From Psychrobacter submarinus (GTDB taxonomy: Bacteria; Pseudomonadota; Gammaproteobacteria; Pseudomonadales; Moraxellaceae), in NCBI RefSeq assembly GCF_904846685.1, contig NZ_CAJHBQ010000003.1:302257-366256 (forward strand): 64,000 nt of DNA. The letters run 5' to 3'. Shown one piece after another: positions 37,801-45,452 of this stretch. The translations under genes and the position numbers were made by a program. Below the pieces are notes generated by a model. That model did not search any database and was not told the DNA's origin. It saw only the letters and a list, made by a program, of their open reading frames with translations. Every line of letters begins with the position of its first letter. The first letter of the stretch is position 1.

Positions 37801-39605
37801 TAAGTGGGTGCGGTATAAATATCGGTTGCTGCATCATAAGCAGCGCCGCCACCTAGAGCAGCCAGATTACCAGTAGAGCGATTGCTATTGTCGGCGATGT
37901 TCCCTGTATTGGTATCAATGTCTGTTCTATTAGCAGTAACACTAGTATTAGTAGTGTTTAATTGATCGCCCGTCACTGCATCACTTGATCCAGCAGCAAT
38001 AGTGCCGTTAGATAAGTTAGTGATTTTATCACCGCCGACATCTAAACCATTAGCTGTGCTGGTCAATACTGTGTTATTGGTGGCATCACCAATAGTCGCT
38101 TGGGTGACACTAATGTTCTCTGCTAAGTCGTAGTTAATGCCATTGTCACTTACGGTTGAGACTAGGTTACCATCTGTGTTGGTGAAGTTAACCGCTTCGC
38201 CTAACTGTACGTTGTCTTGAGTGCCATTGTCGGCACTGATATTAAAGCCTTGATTGGCTTTAGTTAGGGCACTGCTTGCTGTTGTTTGAGCAGTAGTGAC
38301 ATTGGTATTAGTAGTATTTAACTGATCACCAGTCACTGCTTCAGTAGAGTTTGCAGCAACGTTACCATTTGCAAGGCCACTTAAGGTACGCACGCCATCA
38401 GTGCCAGTAAACTCAACACTGGTACCACCCGTTTGAGCACCAACGGTGATCGCGCCTGTACCAGTATCTTGACGAACCAGACCAGTTTTACCTGAGGCCA
38501 GATCTGCAAGACCAGAAGTGTTTGCCGTGGTGCGACCATCTAAGTTGGTTAATGCATCACCTACATTATTAACTGTTGTTCCACCGACGTTATAAGTAGG
38601 GAGACTCACTGCACCTGCAGCTGTTCCTGCAGCAGAGCTACCTCCCAATGCACTAGCTGTACTGGCTGCTAGGTTCCCTAGTTCTGTATTAGTTTGAAAT
38701 AATTGACTACCATTAATACCATCTGTACTCGTTGCACTCACGCGACCAGCGGCCAAGTTGGTTAAAGTACGTTCAGTACCTGATGCACCAATGCTCACCG
38801 TGCTTGAAGTAGCAGGTGTGCCTGCATAGGTATAAGTCTTGCCGTTAACTGTACCTGTTTGGGTTCGAACGTACGCAGCAGTTGTTGAACCAGAACCCAA
38901 TGCAACACTATTGGCATTATTTGCTGTTGCAGAAGTACCCAAAGCGATAGAGTTTGTGGCTGACGCATTCGCACCAGACATGAGAGCTAAGGCATGATTT
39001 CCTGAGGCAACCGCACCATTTAGGCTATTAGTTGTACCATTTCCACTTGATCCAATAGCAACAGAACCAACCCCATTTGCGACTGGACTATCTAAGGCTG
39101 GCGTTAAGCCACTACCAATAGCAACCCCACCTGCACCAGTAGATGTCGTAGGATTACTATTGAAATTTTGACCTATAATGACTGATAGATCACCACTCGC
39201 AATAATATCACTACCGATTGCTGTAGCCTGTGAACCTGATGCTGCAAGATTTGCACCTATTGCGATTGCCTCTGGACCTGAGGCACAAGCAATACTATTC
39301 TCGTTTGCAATAGCTATCGAAGCAGATTCAGTACCAGAACCAGTAGTACCTCTTGTACAGTTTGCCCTAGTCGTCCCACCGCCTGCTTCATAGCCTGCTA
39401 CTGCCTGCACACTAAACCCGGCACTAATCAGCCCCACACTTAGAGCACTCAATCGTAATAATCGTGCCCCTGAAGATATCGCAGCAGATGCGGTAGACGT
39501 AGAACTCACGCTACTACTAGACTTACCACGGCTTTTTGCATATTCAGCAACCGCCATAAAGCAGTTTAATGACTGATTCCAAATGACTTTGTAATTACGA
39601 TTCAT
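34884..39605 (-). CDS. Trimeric autotransporter adhesin (YadA-like, type Vc secretion)
   Basis: The 1573-residue protein starts with an extended signal peptide of the ESPR type (MNRNYKVIWNQSLNCFMAVAE) and a hydrophobic core ending near AVAG (70). A YadA-like head with AIG/ALG repeats covers about 95-240, and a second head-like block lies at about 1040-1180 (STAIGVNA, SVVIGKGSE, SSIAIGDGA). Neck motifs (VNxxQL) and coiled-coil stalk segments alternate through the rest. The end is a YadA anchor (SAAMAMSSLPQAYIPGKSMVGGG to VGAGFHF). Such proteins trimerise, insert a 12-strand barrel and bind host or abiotic surfaces. An exact 141-bp direct repeat encodes residues about 353-399 and 624-670. It is probably co-transcribed with the lipoprotein downstream. 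Confidence 0.95.
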   Translation of the reverse strand: MNRNYKVIWNQSLNCFMAVAEYAKSRGKSSSSVSSTSTASAAISSGARLLRLSALSVGLISAGFSVQAVAGYEAGGGTTRANCTRGTTGSGTESASIAIANENSIACASGPEAIAIGANLAASGSQATAIGSDIIASGDLSVIIGQNFNSNPTTSTGAGGVAIGSGLTPALDSPVANGVGSVAIGSSGNGTTNSLNGAVASGNHALALMSGANASATNSIALGTSATANNANSVALGSGSTTAAYVRTQTGTVNGKTYTYAGTPATSSTVSIGASGTERTLTNLAAGRVSATSTDGINGSQLFQTNTELGNLAASTASALGGSSAAGTAAGAVSLPTYNVGGTTVNNVGDALTNLDGRTTANTSGLADLASGKTGLVRQDTGTGAITVGAQTGGTSVEFTGTDGVRTLSGLANGNVAANSTEAVTGDQLNTTNTNVTTAQTTASSALTKANQGFNISADNGTQDNVQLGEAVNFTNTDGNLVSTVSDNGINYDLAENISVTQATIGDATNNTVLTSTANGLDVGGDKITNLSNGTIAAGSSDAVTGDQLNTTNTSVTANRTDIDTNTGNIADNSNRSTGNLAALGGGAAYDAATDIYTAPTYTLNNGNNDGSTTDYNDVGSALGNLDGRTTANTSGLADLASGKTGLVRQDTGTGAITVGAQTGGTSVEFTNVDGANRQLTGVASAGDITLAANANNAVNAGDVNTAVTGLTNAGLKFSGDNNTATPFTRKLGEELKVRGGATELTDNNIGVVASTDDTLTVKLSENIDLGANGSVTTGNSVTNSDGVKVDDGAGNATTITTAGTSVTDGTSTSNYGAEGFTVTDATGNRSIFNQSGISFTDTQGDVTGPSITASGINAGGSTITNLKDGTNAGDAVNKRQLDAITGNITAGGVQYNRNPDNTVNYDQVSFAGTPAIVGKDDNDNDIVVSGGTTLTNVANGINASDAVNKGQLDSVTKVKVFDKNGDEVTVNLADQVVNNNVNNNDLESLFLTYNKEGQEVTDRLTIGETVQKMNTEGVKFAHTNASSQSKGDIANGVTNDSSAGGLDSTAIGVNAIIEAGADSTVALGHDTFASADATKSVVIGKGSEVAGESSIAIGDGAQALGNQSISIGTGNVVNGDNSGAFGDPSIINGSNSYSVGNNNTINSNDTFVFGNNVTQTVEGSVVLGTGSAAMTGAGIAGFGAVSNAAIAATTSTTGAVAVGDAANNVYRQVTGVAAGTADSDAVNVSQLKAVSDALGDSNEALSNAAVQYDKNPDDTVNKGSITLGGAAGTTITNVKGGSIAAGSTDAINGGQLHNLGSDVAGIIGGDATYDADGNLTANNIGGTGKGNISDAIASINQGNAQANEDIKVNTDNIQANTDRLDAGLSFGADNGDNFNKPVGDGTALKFEGSDNITTTTTGSGIKFDLNGNISVDSVTADSVTTGNTTVSNNGITIKDGPSMTTEGINAGNKTITGVADGIEVNDAVNLGQLNALDGKLSNSVNELGYKINEVEDDANAGVSAAMAMSSLPQAYIPGKSMVGGGIATYNGQSAVAIGVSKVSDNGRWVIKVNGTADTQGNAGGAVGAGFHF
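37594..37734 (-). repeat. 141-bp exact direct repeat in the adhesin gene, copy 1
   Basis: This segment is identical over 141 bases to 38407-38547. It encodes the stalk sequence containing NTSGLADLASGKTGLVRQD. The length is 47 codons, so the frame is preserved. Confidence 0.95.
38407..38547 (-). repeat. 141-bp exact direct repeat in the adhesin gene, copy 2
   Basis: This is the second copy of the segment at 37594-37734. Recombination between the copies would remove or add 813 bp (271 codons) in frame and change the fibre length. Confidence 0.95.
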
Positions 39606-39756
39606 ATTGCTCTTATCCTATGAAGATGAGTGGGCGAGTAGGTAACGGGAAACACTATAGGTTTGTATATATACAGATTAGAGATAATTAAATAACTTTT
39701 GTTAGCTTATTGACTAGTTTTGTTATCATTTTATAGTACCAAGATATATAGTAAAT

Positions 39757-39788
39757 ACCGTTCATCACTAAATATCGACCGTTCATCA
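39757..39788. promoter_or_regulatory. Paired 11-bp direct repeats upstream of the adhesin gene
   Basis: ACCGTTCATCA occurs at 39757-39767 and 39778-39788, exactly 21 bases apart (two helical turns), and similarity extends weakly beyond each copy. They lie 150-185 bases before the adhesin start and are candidate binding sites for a regulator. Confidence 0.45.
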
Positions 39789-39819
39789 GTAATATTTAAG
39801 AAAGAATCTAAATACTTTT

Positions 39820-40094
39820 GGGGCTGTCCTAGATAACTAGTTCAAACCCTGTTTAACCCATTGTTTTAATTGTAGTAATTGCGACTTTGGGTCACTGTGA
39901 TTAAAACGCCACTCACATTCCTTTAAATAGAGGTAAAAATGCTCTTTTGGAACCCCGTTAAACTTGCGTAGATGCCGTTTAGCTTGGTTCCAAAAGTTCT
40001 CTATACCGTTAATGTGATTCTTGTCATTAACAAAGGTTTTAGAGTGGTTGATACGATAATGAGTAAACTCACTGACATCGAGACCATCCCAGAT
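39820..40094 (-). pseudogene. IS1595-family transposase fragment (3' end) with terminal repeat
   Basis: GGGGCTGTCCTAGATAAC at 39820-39837 resembles the ends of the IS1595 element at 33396 (15 of 18 bases). The minus-strand frame ending at 39837-39839 encodes the last about 85 residues of a related transposase: LDVSEFTHYRINHSKTF, HINGIENFWNQAKRHLRKFNG, HFYLYLKECEWRFNH. The first two-thirds are missing, and the fragment ends at the IS256 element. It is a separate, diverged copy, not a duplicate of the other element. Confidence 0.82.
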
Positions 40095-41367
40095 TCTGTG
40101 TAACTGCCATTTAGATTAAATGCTTACTGATACGGTCATCAAACATAATCATAAAACGATTCAGAGCAGACGTCCAGTGTTGACTCGGCATCGACCACTT
40201 TTTGGATGCCTGCTGGGTGGCTAAGTACACCACTTTAAACGCTGCCTGATCAGACGGGAACACCTTACGCTTATTCACCGCTGTTCGAATCACACTGTTT
40301 AGCGACTCAATAGCATTGGTGGTATATATCACTTTTCTGATGTCTTTAGGATAGTCAAAGAACACCGTTAGGCCCTCCCAGTTATTACGCCAAGACTTGA
40401 TGACATGCGGGTACTCTGTGCCCCAAGTCTCATCAAAGTGCTCAAGGTTGGCCTCTGCTATCTCAAGCGTATCAGCGCCGTAGATGGCCTTTAAATCAGC
40501 CGCTACGGCCTTCTTATCTGTCCACGGCACAAACTTCATGGAGTAACGCAGCATATGCACGATACACAGCTGAACCTGAGCATTGGGATAAACCGTGTTA
40601 ATGGCATCAGGGAAGCCCTTTAAACCATCGACACAAGCGATTAAGATGTCTTGTACCCCGCGGTTTTGTAGCTCAGTGAGAACACCAAGCCAGAACTTAG
40701 CGCCTTCATTCTCTGATAACCACATGCCAAGCAGCTCTTTTCTACCATCAAGTCCCACGCCTAATGCCAGGTATATAGCCTTGTTGATGATCTGCTTGTC
40801 TTGACGTACTTTAACGACAATGCAGTCTAAGTAGACGATAGGATAGATACTGCTCAGTGGCCTGTTCTGCCAAGCGGTGATGTCCTCTAATATGTTATCG
40901 GTGACTCTTGAGACAAGAGAGCTTGAGATGTCGACATCGTACAGCTCTTTAATGCTCTCTACAATCTCGGTGGTGGTTTGGCCCTTGGCGTAAAGAAATA
41001 TGATTTTATCATCAAGCCCTGAGATACGGGTTTGATGCTTGCGCACAAGTGTAGGTTCAAAGTCACCATCACGGTCTCTTGGGGTAGATATCTCAAGATC
41101 GCCTGTGTCACTGCGGACGGTCTTTTTAGTGTGCCCATTACGCTTATTAGGTTTATCCGCCTTTTCATGCTTGGGGTAGCCGAGATGGTCTTCCATCTCA
41201 GCTTCAAGGGCAGTATCGATAAAGGATTGCATGAGCTGCTTCTGAAAGTCTTTGATGTCTTCGAAGCTTCCAACGTGTTTAGCCATTTGTTCGGCTAATT
41301 TCTTTAGTTCTGTTTCTTTTGTCATTGCTTATTCTCCTTTACATTGGATTATAAGCAGTTACACAGA
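40095..41367 (-). mobile_element. IS256-family insertion sequence
   Basis: TCTGTGTAACTGC at 40095-40107 is matched by its inverse complement GCAGTTACACAGA at 41355-41367. The 1.27-kb distance fits an IS256 element with one transposase gene. The flanking bases (ending CCCAGAT on the left, starting GTTTGGGA on the right) do not form a clear 8-9 bp duplication, so rearrangement after insertion is likely. Confidence 0.8.
40111..41325 (-). CDS. IS256-family transposase
   Basis: The 404-residue mutator-type transposase has the N-terminal LEAEMEDHLGYPKHEK, GHTKKTVRSDTGDLEISTPRDRDG and the DDE triad in VYLDCIVVKVR (first Asp), IACVDGLKGFPDAI (second Asp) and TTNAIESLNSVIR (Glu). Length and motifs are complete, so it may be functional. 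The start ATG is preceded by AAAGGAGAATAAGCA. The gene lies in the middle of an older IS1595 fragment and the DUF262 gene. Confidence 0.94.
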   Translation of the reverse strand: MTKETELKKLAEQMAKHVGSFEDIKDFQKQLMQSFIDTALEAEMEDHLGYPKHEKADKPNKRNGHTKKTVRSDTGDLEISTPRDRDGDFEPTLVRKHQTRISGLDDKIIFLYAKGQTTTEIVESIKELYDVDISSSLVSRVTDNILEDITAWQNRPLSSIYPIVYLDCIVVKVRQDKQIINKAIYLALGVGLDGRKELLGMWLSENEGAKFWLGVLTELQNRGVQDILIACVDGLKGFPDAINTVYPNAQVQLCIVHMLRYSMKFVPWTDKKAVAADLKAIYGADTLEIAEANLEHFDETWGTEYPHVIKSWRNNWEGLTVFFDYPKDIRKVIYTTNAIESLNSVIRTAVNKRKVFPSDQAAFKVVYLATQQASKKWSMPSQHWTSALNRFMIMFDDRISKHLI

Positions 41368-41566
41368 GTTTGGGAAAGGCTCATAACTAACCAATTCAGC
41401 TTATATGTTTAATACATCAAGAATATCTATAAACTGAATATAGGATAGTTATTAGTAATATCATAACTGTTTGACTTTAAGTAGCTTAGTAAAGCTACTT
41501 CATAACTTTTCTATGTGGAGTAGGGGTATTGACTTGTAGCGTGCTTAATTAATACGTCAGTTTTCG

Positions 41567-43405
41567 TTAAGAGTCGATCTCTTCTTCATCTTCAAGTTCT
41601 AAAACTTCTTTAGGAAGTTCAAAATGTTTATCAATTCCCCACCTTTCTATGATCCATGATACCATTGTATCTCTGCGTTTAGCACAACTTAAGGGAGTCC
41701 ATTCATCAAACTCCGCTATCTTACGCTCTTGTCTAATATCTGAATTAGAGTAACAATGACCGCATCCAGGACTACCTTTTTTTCTATCAAAATCAAAGTT
41801 TAAATAATGAGAATTGTCTTTTGTCAAAACTAAATTTGAAATATCATGCAAGTATTTCTTAGATTCTACTTCTGGCCATGACTTTTTCCAATAAGAGTTT
41901 TCTTTAGGGTTCTGAGGTAAGATATGCTCTAAAGTTGCATCAGATAAATCGCTCCAAGCAAGTTTAGGATTAGCTCCTTTACCTTCGTTATTAAGAAGCC
42001 ATAATTCATATTCGTATAGTGTATATTTAAGAAGCCTACGCGAGTGATACCAATCATACAGCTCTTCATAAATCTCTTTTCTGAAACGGATTTCATTAGA
42101 ATACCAGTTTATTGTTCCTAGGATTAAGTCAATGATACTTTCTAAACTATGGTTCTTCGAGAAAACATCATCGGCCCATTTATGGAATTTTGATAAACCA
42201 GTATTACTACGTTTACCTTCCCATAAAAAAACTCTATAGGAAAACAATTCTAAGGCTTGTAGTAAAGTTATATATGCCGTAGGAGATATATATCCATCAA
42301 TTACCCCTTTTCTAGAAGCGGCCATTAGTGGTAGATAACTGGCGATATTGCCCGCATTTTTGATTTTAGTTAACCACTTAATTTCATTCGGTAATGCAGA
42401 CTTATCATTAGGCTTTAGGATAGCTGAGTAGTGTTTGGACAATTCTGCCAAGCCAGTTGTAAATGTTGCTATAAATAATTGTGTATCCTCTTTACTTTTT
42501 TTCTTGAAATCTCGCAAAGGAATAACGTCGTTTGACTTAAAACCTGTATAGCCATCCCATTTTTTAGGAGAATGGTTATAATATAGCGTCCAACCGAGAC
42601 GTAAGCATTGATTTTCACTACCGTTAGACTCTGCTATATTTATATAAACCTCTTTCCAAGATTTATTTATTAAGTGGGTTAGATTTTCTTTATCACTATC
42701 ATTTAAAACGTTACGATAAACCCAATACATTAAGTAGTTTTTTAATAATTCTAACGATGATAAGTCTTTACCTCTTGAGTTCATTAGTTCGAAAGTCATA
42801 CCTATTTCGCTTTCTTCTTCAATAGGATAAAATGAAAAGTTTAATTTGCGGGTAATCGCATTAAATAGGTTTGTTAGATATGAAATAGCATCCCTATTTT
42901 TTGTTTGGCTTTTAATGTGAGTGTTGAGAAATTGATAGGCATTCAATAGTCTTTCTTGATGAATAGTAGTTGCATTAACATTAGCATTGCCCTTAGAAAT
43001 AAGGTCAAAGAAGAAGTGTTCTGTGTCATTACTGAGCCGTAGCTTAATTTTGGAGCCAGAATAAAGATAGATAGGAATTGCCTCTTTAAACTCTTCATTT
43101 CCTCTTTCTATAAGCTTATTTAAAATAACTGATAAGTATAGACTACTGGTAGTTAATCTTTGTTGGCCATCGACAACATCGACAATCTCTAGTTGATTAA
43201 TTCCATAATGTTCGGTTGGTTCATTCTTAGGCTGAAAAATGACGATAGTACCTGTATAATGACTCTTTATTTCCTCATCAATTAGTGCATCAATATCTTG
43301 AACAAAGTCTTTTAACTGTTTGTTTTCCCAAGCGTATCCCCGTTGATAATCAGGTATTCTAAATATTTTACCTTCAAGAATGTTAGATAAAGTTTTCTTT
43401 TCCAT
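41567..43405 (-). CDS. DUF262/DUF1524 (GmrSD-like) predicted anti-phage nuclease
   Basis: The 612-residue protein has an N-terminal DUF262 domain with IPDYQRGYAWE (17-27) and the DGQQR motif at 79-83, which is ParB/Srx-like and needed for nucleotide hydrolysis in relatives. The middle is helical and without recognisable motifs. The C-terminal DUF1524 domain has the HNH-type start LEHILPQNP with His494 and a conserved ISNLVLTKDN region. GmrSD, a type IV restriction enzyme for glucosylated-hydroxymethylcytosine DNA, joins or pairs these two domains; related proteins sense phosphorothioate or other modified DNA. It is alone, AT-rich compared with its surroundings and lies beside an integrase, as expected for a mobile defence gene. 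Target modification unknown. Confidence 0.85.
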   Translation of the reverse strand: MEKKTLSNILEGKIFRIPDYQRGYAWENKQLKDFVQDIDALIDEEIKSHYTGTIVIFQPKNEPTEHYGINQLEIVDVVDGQQRLTTSSLYLSVILNKLIERGNEEFKEAIPIYLYSGSKIKLRLSNDTEHFFFDLISKGNANVNATTIHQERLLNAYQFLNTHIKSQTKNRDAISYLTNLFNAITRKLNFSFYPIEEESEIGMTFELMNSRGKDLSSLELLKNYLMYWVYRNVLNDSDKENLTHLINKSWKEVYINIAESNGSENQCLRLGWTLYYNHSPKKWDGYTGFKSNDVIPLRDFKKKSKEDTQLFIATFTTGLAELSKHYSAILKPNDKSALPNEIKWLTKIKNAGNIASYLPLMAASRKGVIDGYISPTAYITLLQALELFSYRVFLWEGKRSNTGLSKFHKWADDVFSKNHSLESIIDLILGTINWYSNEIRFRKEIYEELYDWYHSRRLLKYTLYEYELWLLNNEGKGANPKLAWSDLSDATLEHILPQNPKENSYWKKSWPEVESKKYLHDISNLVLTKDNSHYLNFDFDRKKGSPGCGHCYSNSDIRQERKIAEFDEWTPLSCAKRRDTMVSWIIERWGIDKHFELPKEVLELEDEEEIDS

Positions 43406-43470
43406 GAAAATAACCTATATGCTAATAAGATTGTATTATATTGAAGATAATACTATAAAGTTGTTTGATA

Positions 43471-44841
43471 TTAATCTTGGCCCTTTCGATTTTTAAGCGT
43501 CTCTAAGATTTTATCTTCACCAAGCAGATCAATTAAGGCTTGCAACTGAGAAGTAGAGTTAGCCTTAGTTTGCGCTTCCGCTCTAAATTCTGCCGTATCT
43601 CTGCCTTCTCGTAATGCGTCTAAATAGTCCGCCCAGTTTTGCATCATCTCACTACGATCGTCGATGTACTCAAACCGACCGTAAGCAGTTCCATTAGGGT
43701 CTTTAGTAGTATGACCTAGAGCCATCTCAACAAGTACAAGAGAGTATTTTAGCTGCTCTTGCAGGATAGTCTTCGCAGTGGCTCTAAAGCCATGTGCGCA
43801 ATGAATGTCTTTATAGCCCAAATCCTTTAACCGCTTATTCGCTGTCGCATCAGAGATGATCTGATGCTTTTTTGCCGTCTGGCTAAAAAATACGTATTCA
43901 GTATGACCATTAATTTTTTGTTGTTCACTCAATATAGCTACGGCTTGACGAGGTAGGGGAACTACCATGTCTTTGACCATGTTTAATTTGCCTTGACCTT
44001 TGAGCGGCTTTAATTGCCACCTGCTAGCCTCTAGGTCTAAATCAGCCCAGCGCATACGTCTTAGGTCGCCGTTACGCACGAATAGTAATGCTAATAGCCT
44101 AAGGGAGTTAATGGTGTTTGGATCACCTTCTATAGTCTCAATATCACGCAGTAGCTTAGCCAAATTTTTAGGCTTAGTGATGGCAGGACGATGACCGTAA
44201 CTTGACTTAGCCAACTGGCTCTTAATAAGCGCCGCAGGATTGCTACTACAGAAGCCGCGAGCACCCGCATAGACGAATACATCACTAGCGATACCTGCAC
44301 AGCGCTCAGCCTTATCTGTGGGCTTGCCAGCTTTATTTAATGAATTAGCTTGGATGTCTAGTAACACTTCGAGCATTCTAGGTGAGCCAATTTCGCTAAT
44401 AGGTTCATTACCAATATAGGAGCATATAAGCTCTAAACGGCCTTTCTTGCGAATCAACGTATTACCTTTTTGAGTCTGCTCTAGTCCTTCAAAATACTCC
44501 CAAGCAAAATAATTAAAAGATTTTTTAGTTTTACTAATAATACTATTCTTTAATTCTTCACGATGGTTTTTGGGGTCAATGCTACGGCTTAGTAGCTCTT
44601 CATAGTCACGCCAGATTTCACAGGCACGTGAAAACGATACGTTTGGATATACACCAAGCGATATACGTTTATTCTTTGAATGAGTAGGGGACAGGTAGCG
44701 ATAAACCCAAGACTTAGTGCCATTAGGTCTGACCATGAGATAAAGCATGGGATGGTTTTTGACAGAGACTAGGTATTCTTTGTCATCGGCTTTATGACTG
44801 CTGATACTGCGATCAGAGCTAATAGGTTTGCGTGCTTCCAT
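43471..44841 (-). CDS. P4-type tyrosine recombinase (integrase)
   Basis: The protein of about 456 residues has an N-terminal arm-binding domain (YLVSVKNHPMLYLMVRPNGTKSWVYRY, SLGVYPNVSFSRA), a core-binding domain and the tyrosine-recombinase catalytic domain with NGDLRRMRWADLD (Arg), HGFRATAKT (His-x-x-Arg), LGHTTKD (His) and AYGRFEYIDDR before SEMMQNWADYLDAL (Tyr). All catalytic residues are present. The frame opens at ATG 44862, but ATG 44841 with GGGG upstream is preferred. It starts about 160 bases from the 3' end of tRNA-Leu and reads away from it, the usual place for an island integrase that uses that tRNA gene as its attachment site. Confidence 0.9.
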   Translation of the reverse strand: MEARKPISSDRSISSHKADDKEYLVSVKNHPMLYLMVRPNGTKSWVYRYLSPTHSKNKRISLGVYPNVSFSRACEIWRDYEELLSRSIDPKNHREELKNSIISKTKKSFNYFAWEYFEGLEQTQKGNTLIRKKGRLELICSYIGNEPISEIGSPRMLEVLLDIQANSLNKAGKPTDKAERCAGIASDVFVYAGARGFCSSNPAALIKSQLAKSSYGHRPAITKPKNLAKLLRDIETIEGDPNTINSLRLLALLFVRNGDLRRMRWADLDLEASRWQLKPLKGQGKLNMVKDMVVPLPRQAVAILSEQQKINGHTEYVFFSQTAKKHQIISDATANKRLKDLGYKDIHCAHGFRATAKTILQEQLKYSLVLVEMALGHTTKDPNGTAYGRFEYIDDRSEMMQNWADYLDALREGRDTAEFRAEAQTKANSTSQLQALIDLLGEDKILETLKNRKGQD

Positions 44842-44855
44842 AACTGATACCCCAA

Positions 44856-44892
44856 TGTACATTTAAAAACCAGTGTACATAGTAGTGTACAT
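44856..44892. repeat. Three TGTACAT repeats upstream of the integrase, candidate arm sites
   Basis: TGTACAT occurs at 44856-44862, 44874-44880 and 44886-44892, the last two within a longer AGTGTACAT repeat. Short direct repeats between an integrase gene and its tRNA site often are arm-type binding sites of the integrase or autoregulatory sites. Confidence 0.5.
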
Positions 44893-44947
44893 CAGATGCA
44901 TGGATTGGGATAGATAGAGCAGGACAGTATAGAACATCAGATACAAC

Positions 44948-44974
44948 AAAGCCCCTGATATCAGGGGCTTTAGC
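44948..44974 (-). terminator. Terminator downstream of tRNA-Leu
   Basis: AAAGCCCCTGA and TCAGGGGCTTT form a perfect stem with a 2-base loop (TA) 30 bases after the tRNA 3' end on the minus strand. Confidence 0.75.
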
Positions 44975-45004
44975 TGTTCTATAAGATAGTATAGGACTAT
45001 GTAA

Positions 45005-45091
45005 TGGTACCCGGAGCCGGACTTGAACCGGCACGCTCGTTAGAGCGAGGGATTTTAAATCCCTTGTGTCTACCAATTTCACCACCCGGGC
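45005..45091 (-). tRNA. tRNA-Leu (anticodon TAA)
   Basis: The minus strand reads GCCCGGGTGGTGAAATTGG at the 5' end, an anticodon stem AGGGA/TCCCT with loop TTTAAAA (anticodon TAA), a long variable arm (CGCTC..GAGCG), the T arm CCGGTTCAAGTCCGG and the acceptor end CCGGGTACCA. The 87-nt class II structure and encoded CCA are complete. An integrase gene lies just past its 3' end. Confidence 0.97.
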
Positions 45092-45241
45092 AAAACTTGT
45101 TTTATCTAAAAAAGTAAGCTAGCTGATAGACCATCTAGTTACTAGATAAGTGCTCGCTATTATAAGCCGTTATCTCAATAATGCAAGTCAAAATTGAGCT
45201 AAATTATCAAAAACAACGCGTACAATAATTGAGCTAAAGAG

Positions 45242-45315
45242 TGGAGGCTGGGGTCGGAATCGAACCGGCGTCTACGGATTTGCAATCCGCTGCATAACCA
45301 CTGTGCTACCCAGCC
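45242..45315 (-). tRNA. tRNA-Cys (anticodon GCA)
   Basis: The minus strand reads GGCTGGGTAGCACAGTGG, anticodon arm CGGATTGCAAATCCG (anticodon GCA), T arm CCGGTTCGATTCCGA, and CCAGCCTCCA at the end. All arms pair and the CCA is encoded. Confidence 0.97.
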
Positions 45316-45452
45316 AAGGGTCACTATATTAGCAAAATTAATTCAAAATACAAGCTATTTTTTGGCTAAATTGTGCTTATTTATCGTCGCACGCACGCAA
45401 GTGTTAATTAATAGAGCGAATACAAGCAGTTAGCTTGCTTTAATGACATTGA

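Noticed and set aside
34884..39605. Plus-strand open frames opposite the adhesin (for example 35197-35532, 37162-37572)
   Set aside because: They are mirror frames of the Ser/Thr/Asn-rich repeats of the adhesin, with no ribosome binding sites and low-complexity products.
31000..45005. Direct repeat of the tRNA-Leu 3' end as the second attachment site
   Set aside because: Reading the region by eye I did not find a second copy of the GGAGCCGGACTTGAAC-like sequence; a computed search of the whole genome would be decisive.
44819..45085. 88-residue minus-strand frame across tRNA-Leu
   Set aside because: It runs through the tRNA gene and terminator and reads tRNA sequence as protein; no ribosome binding site.
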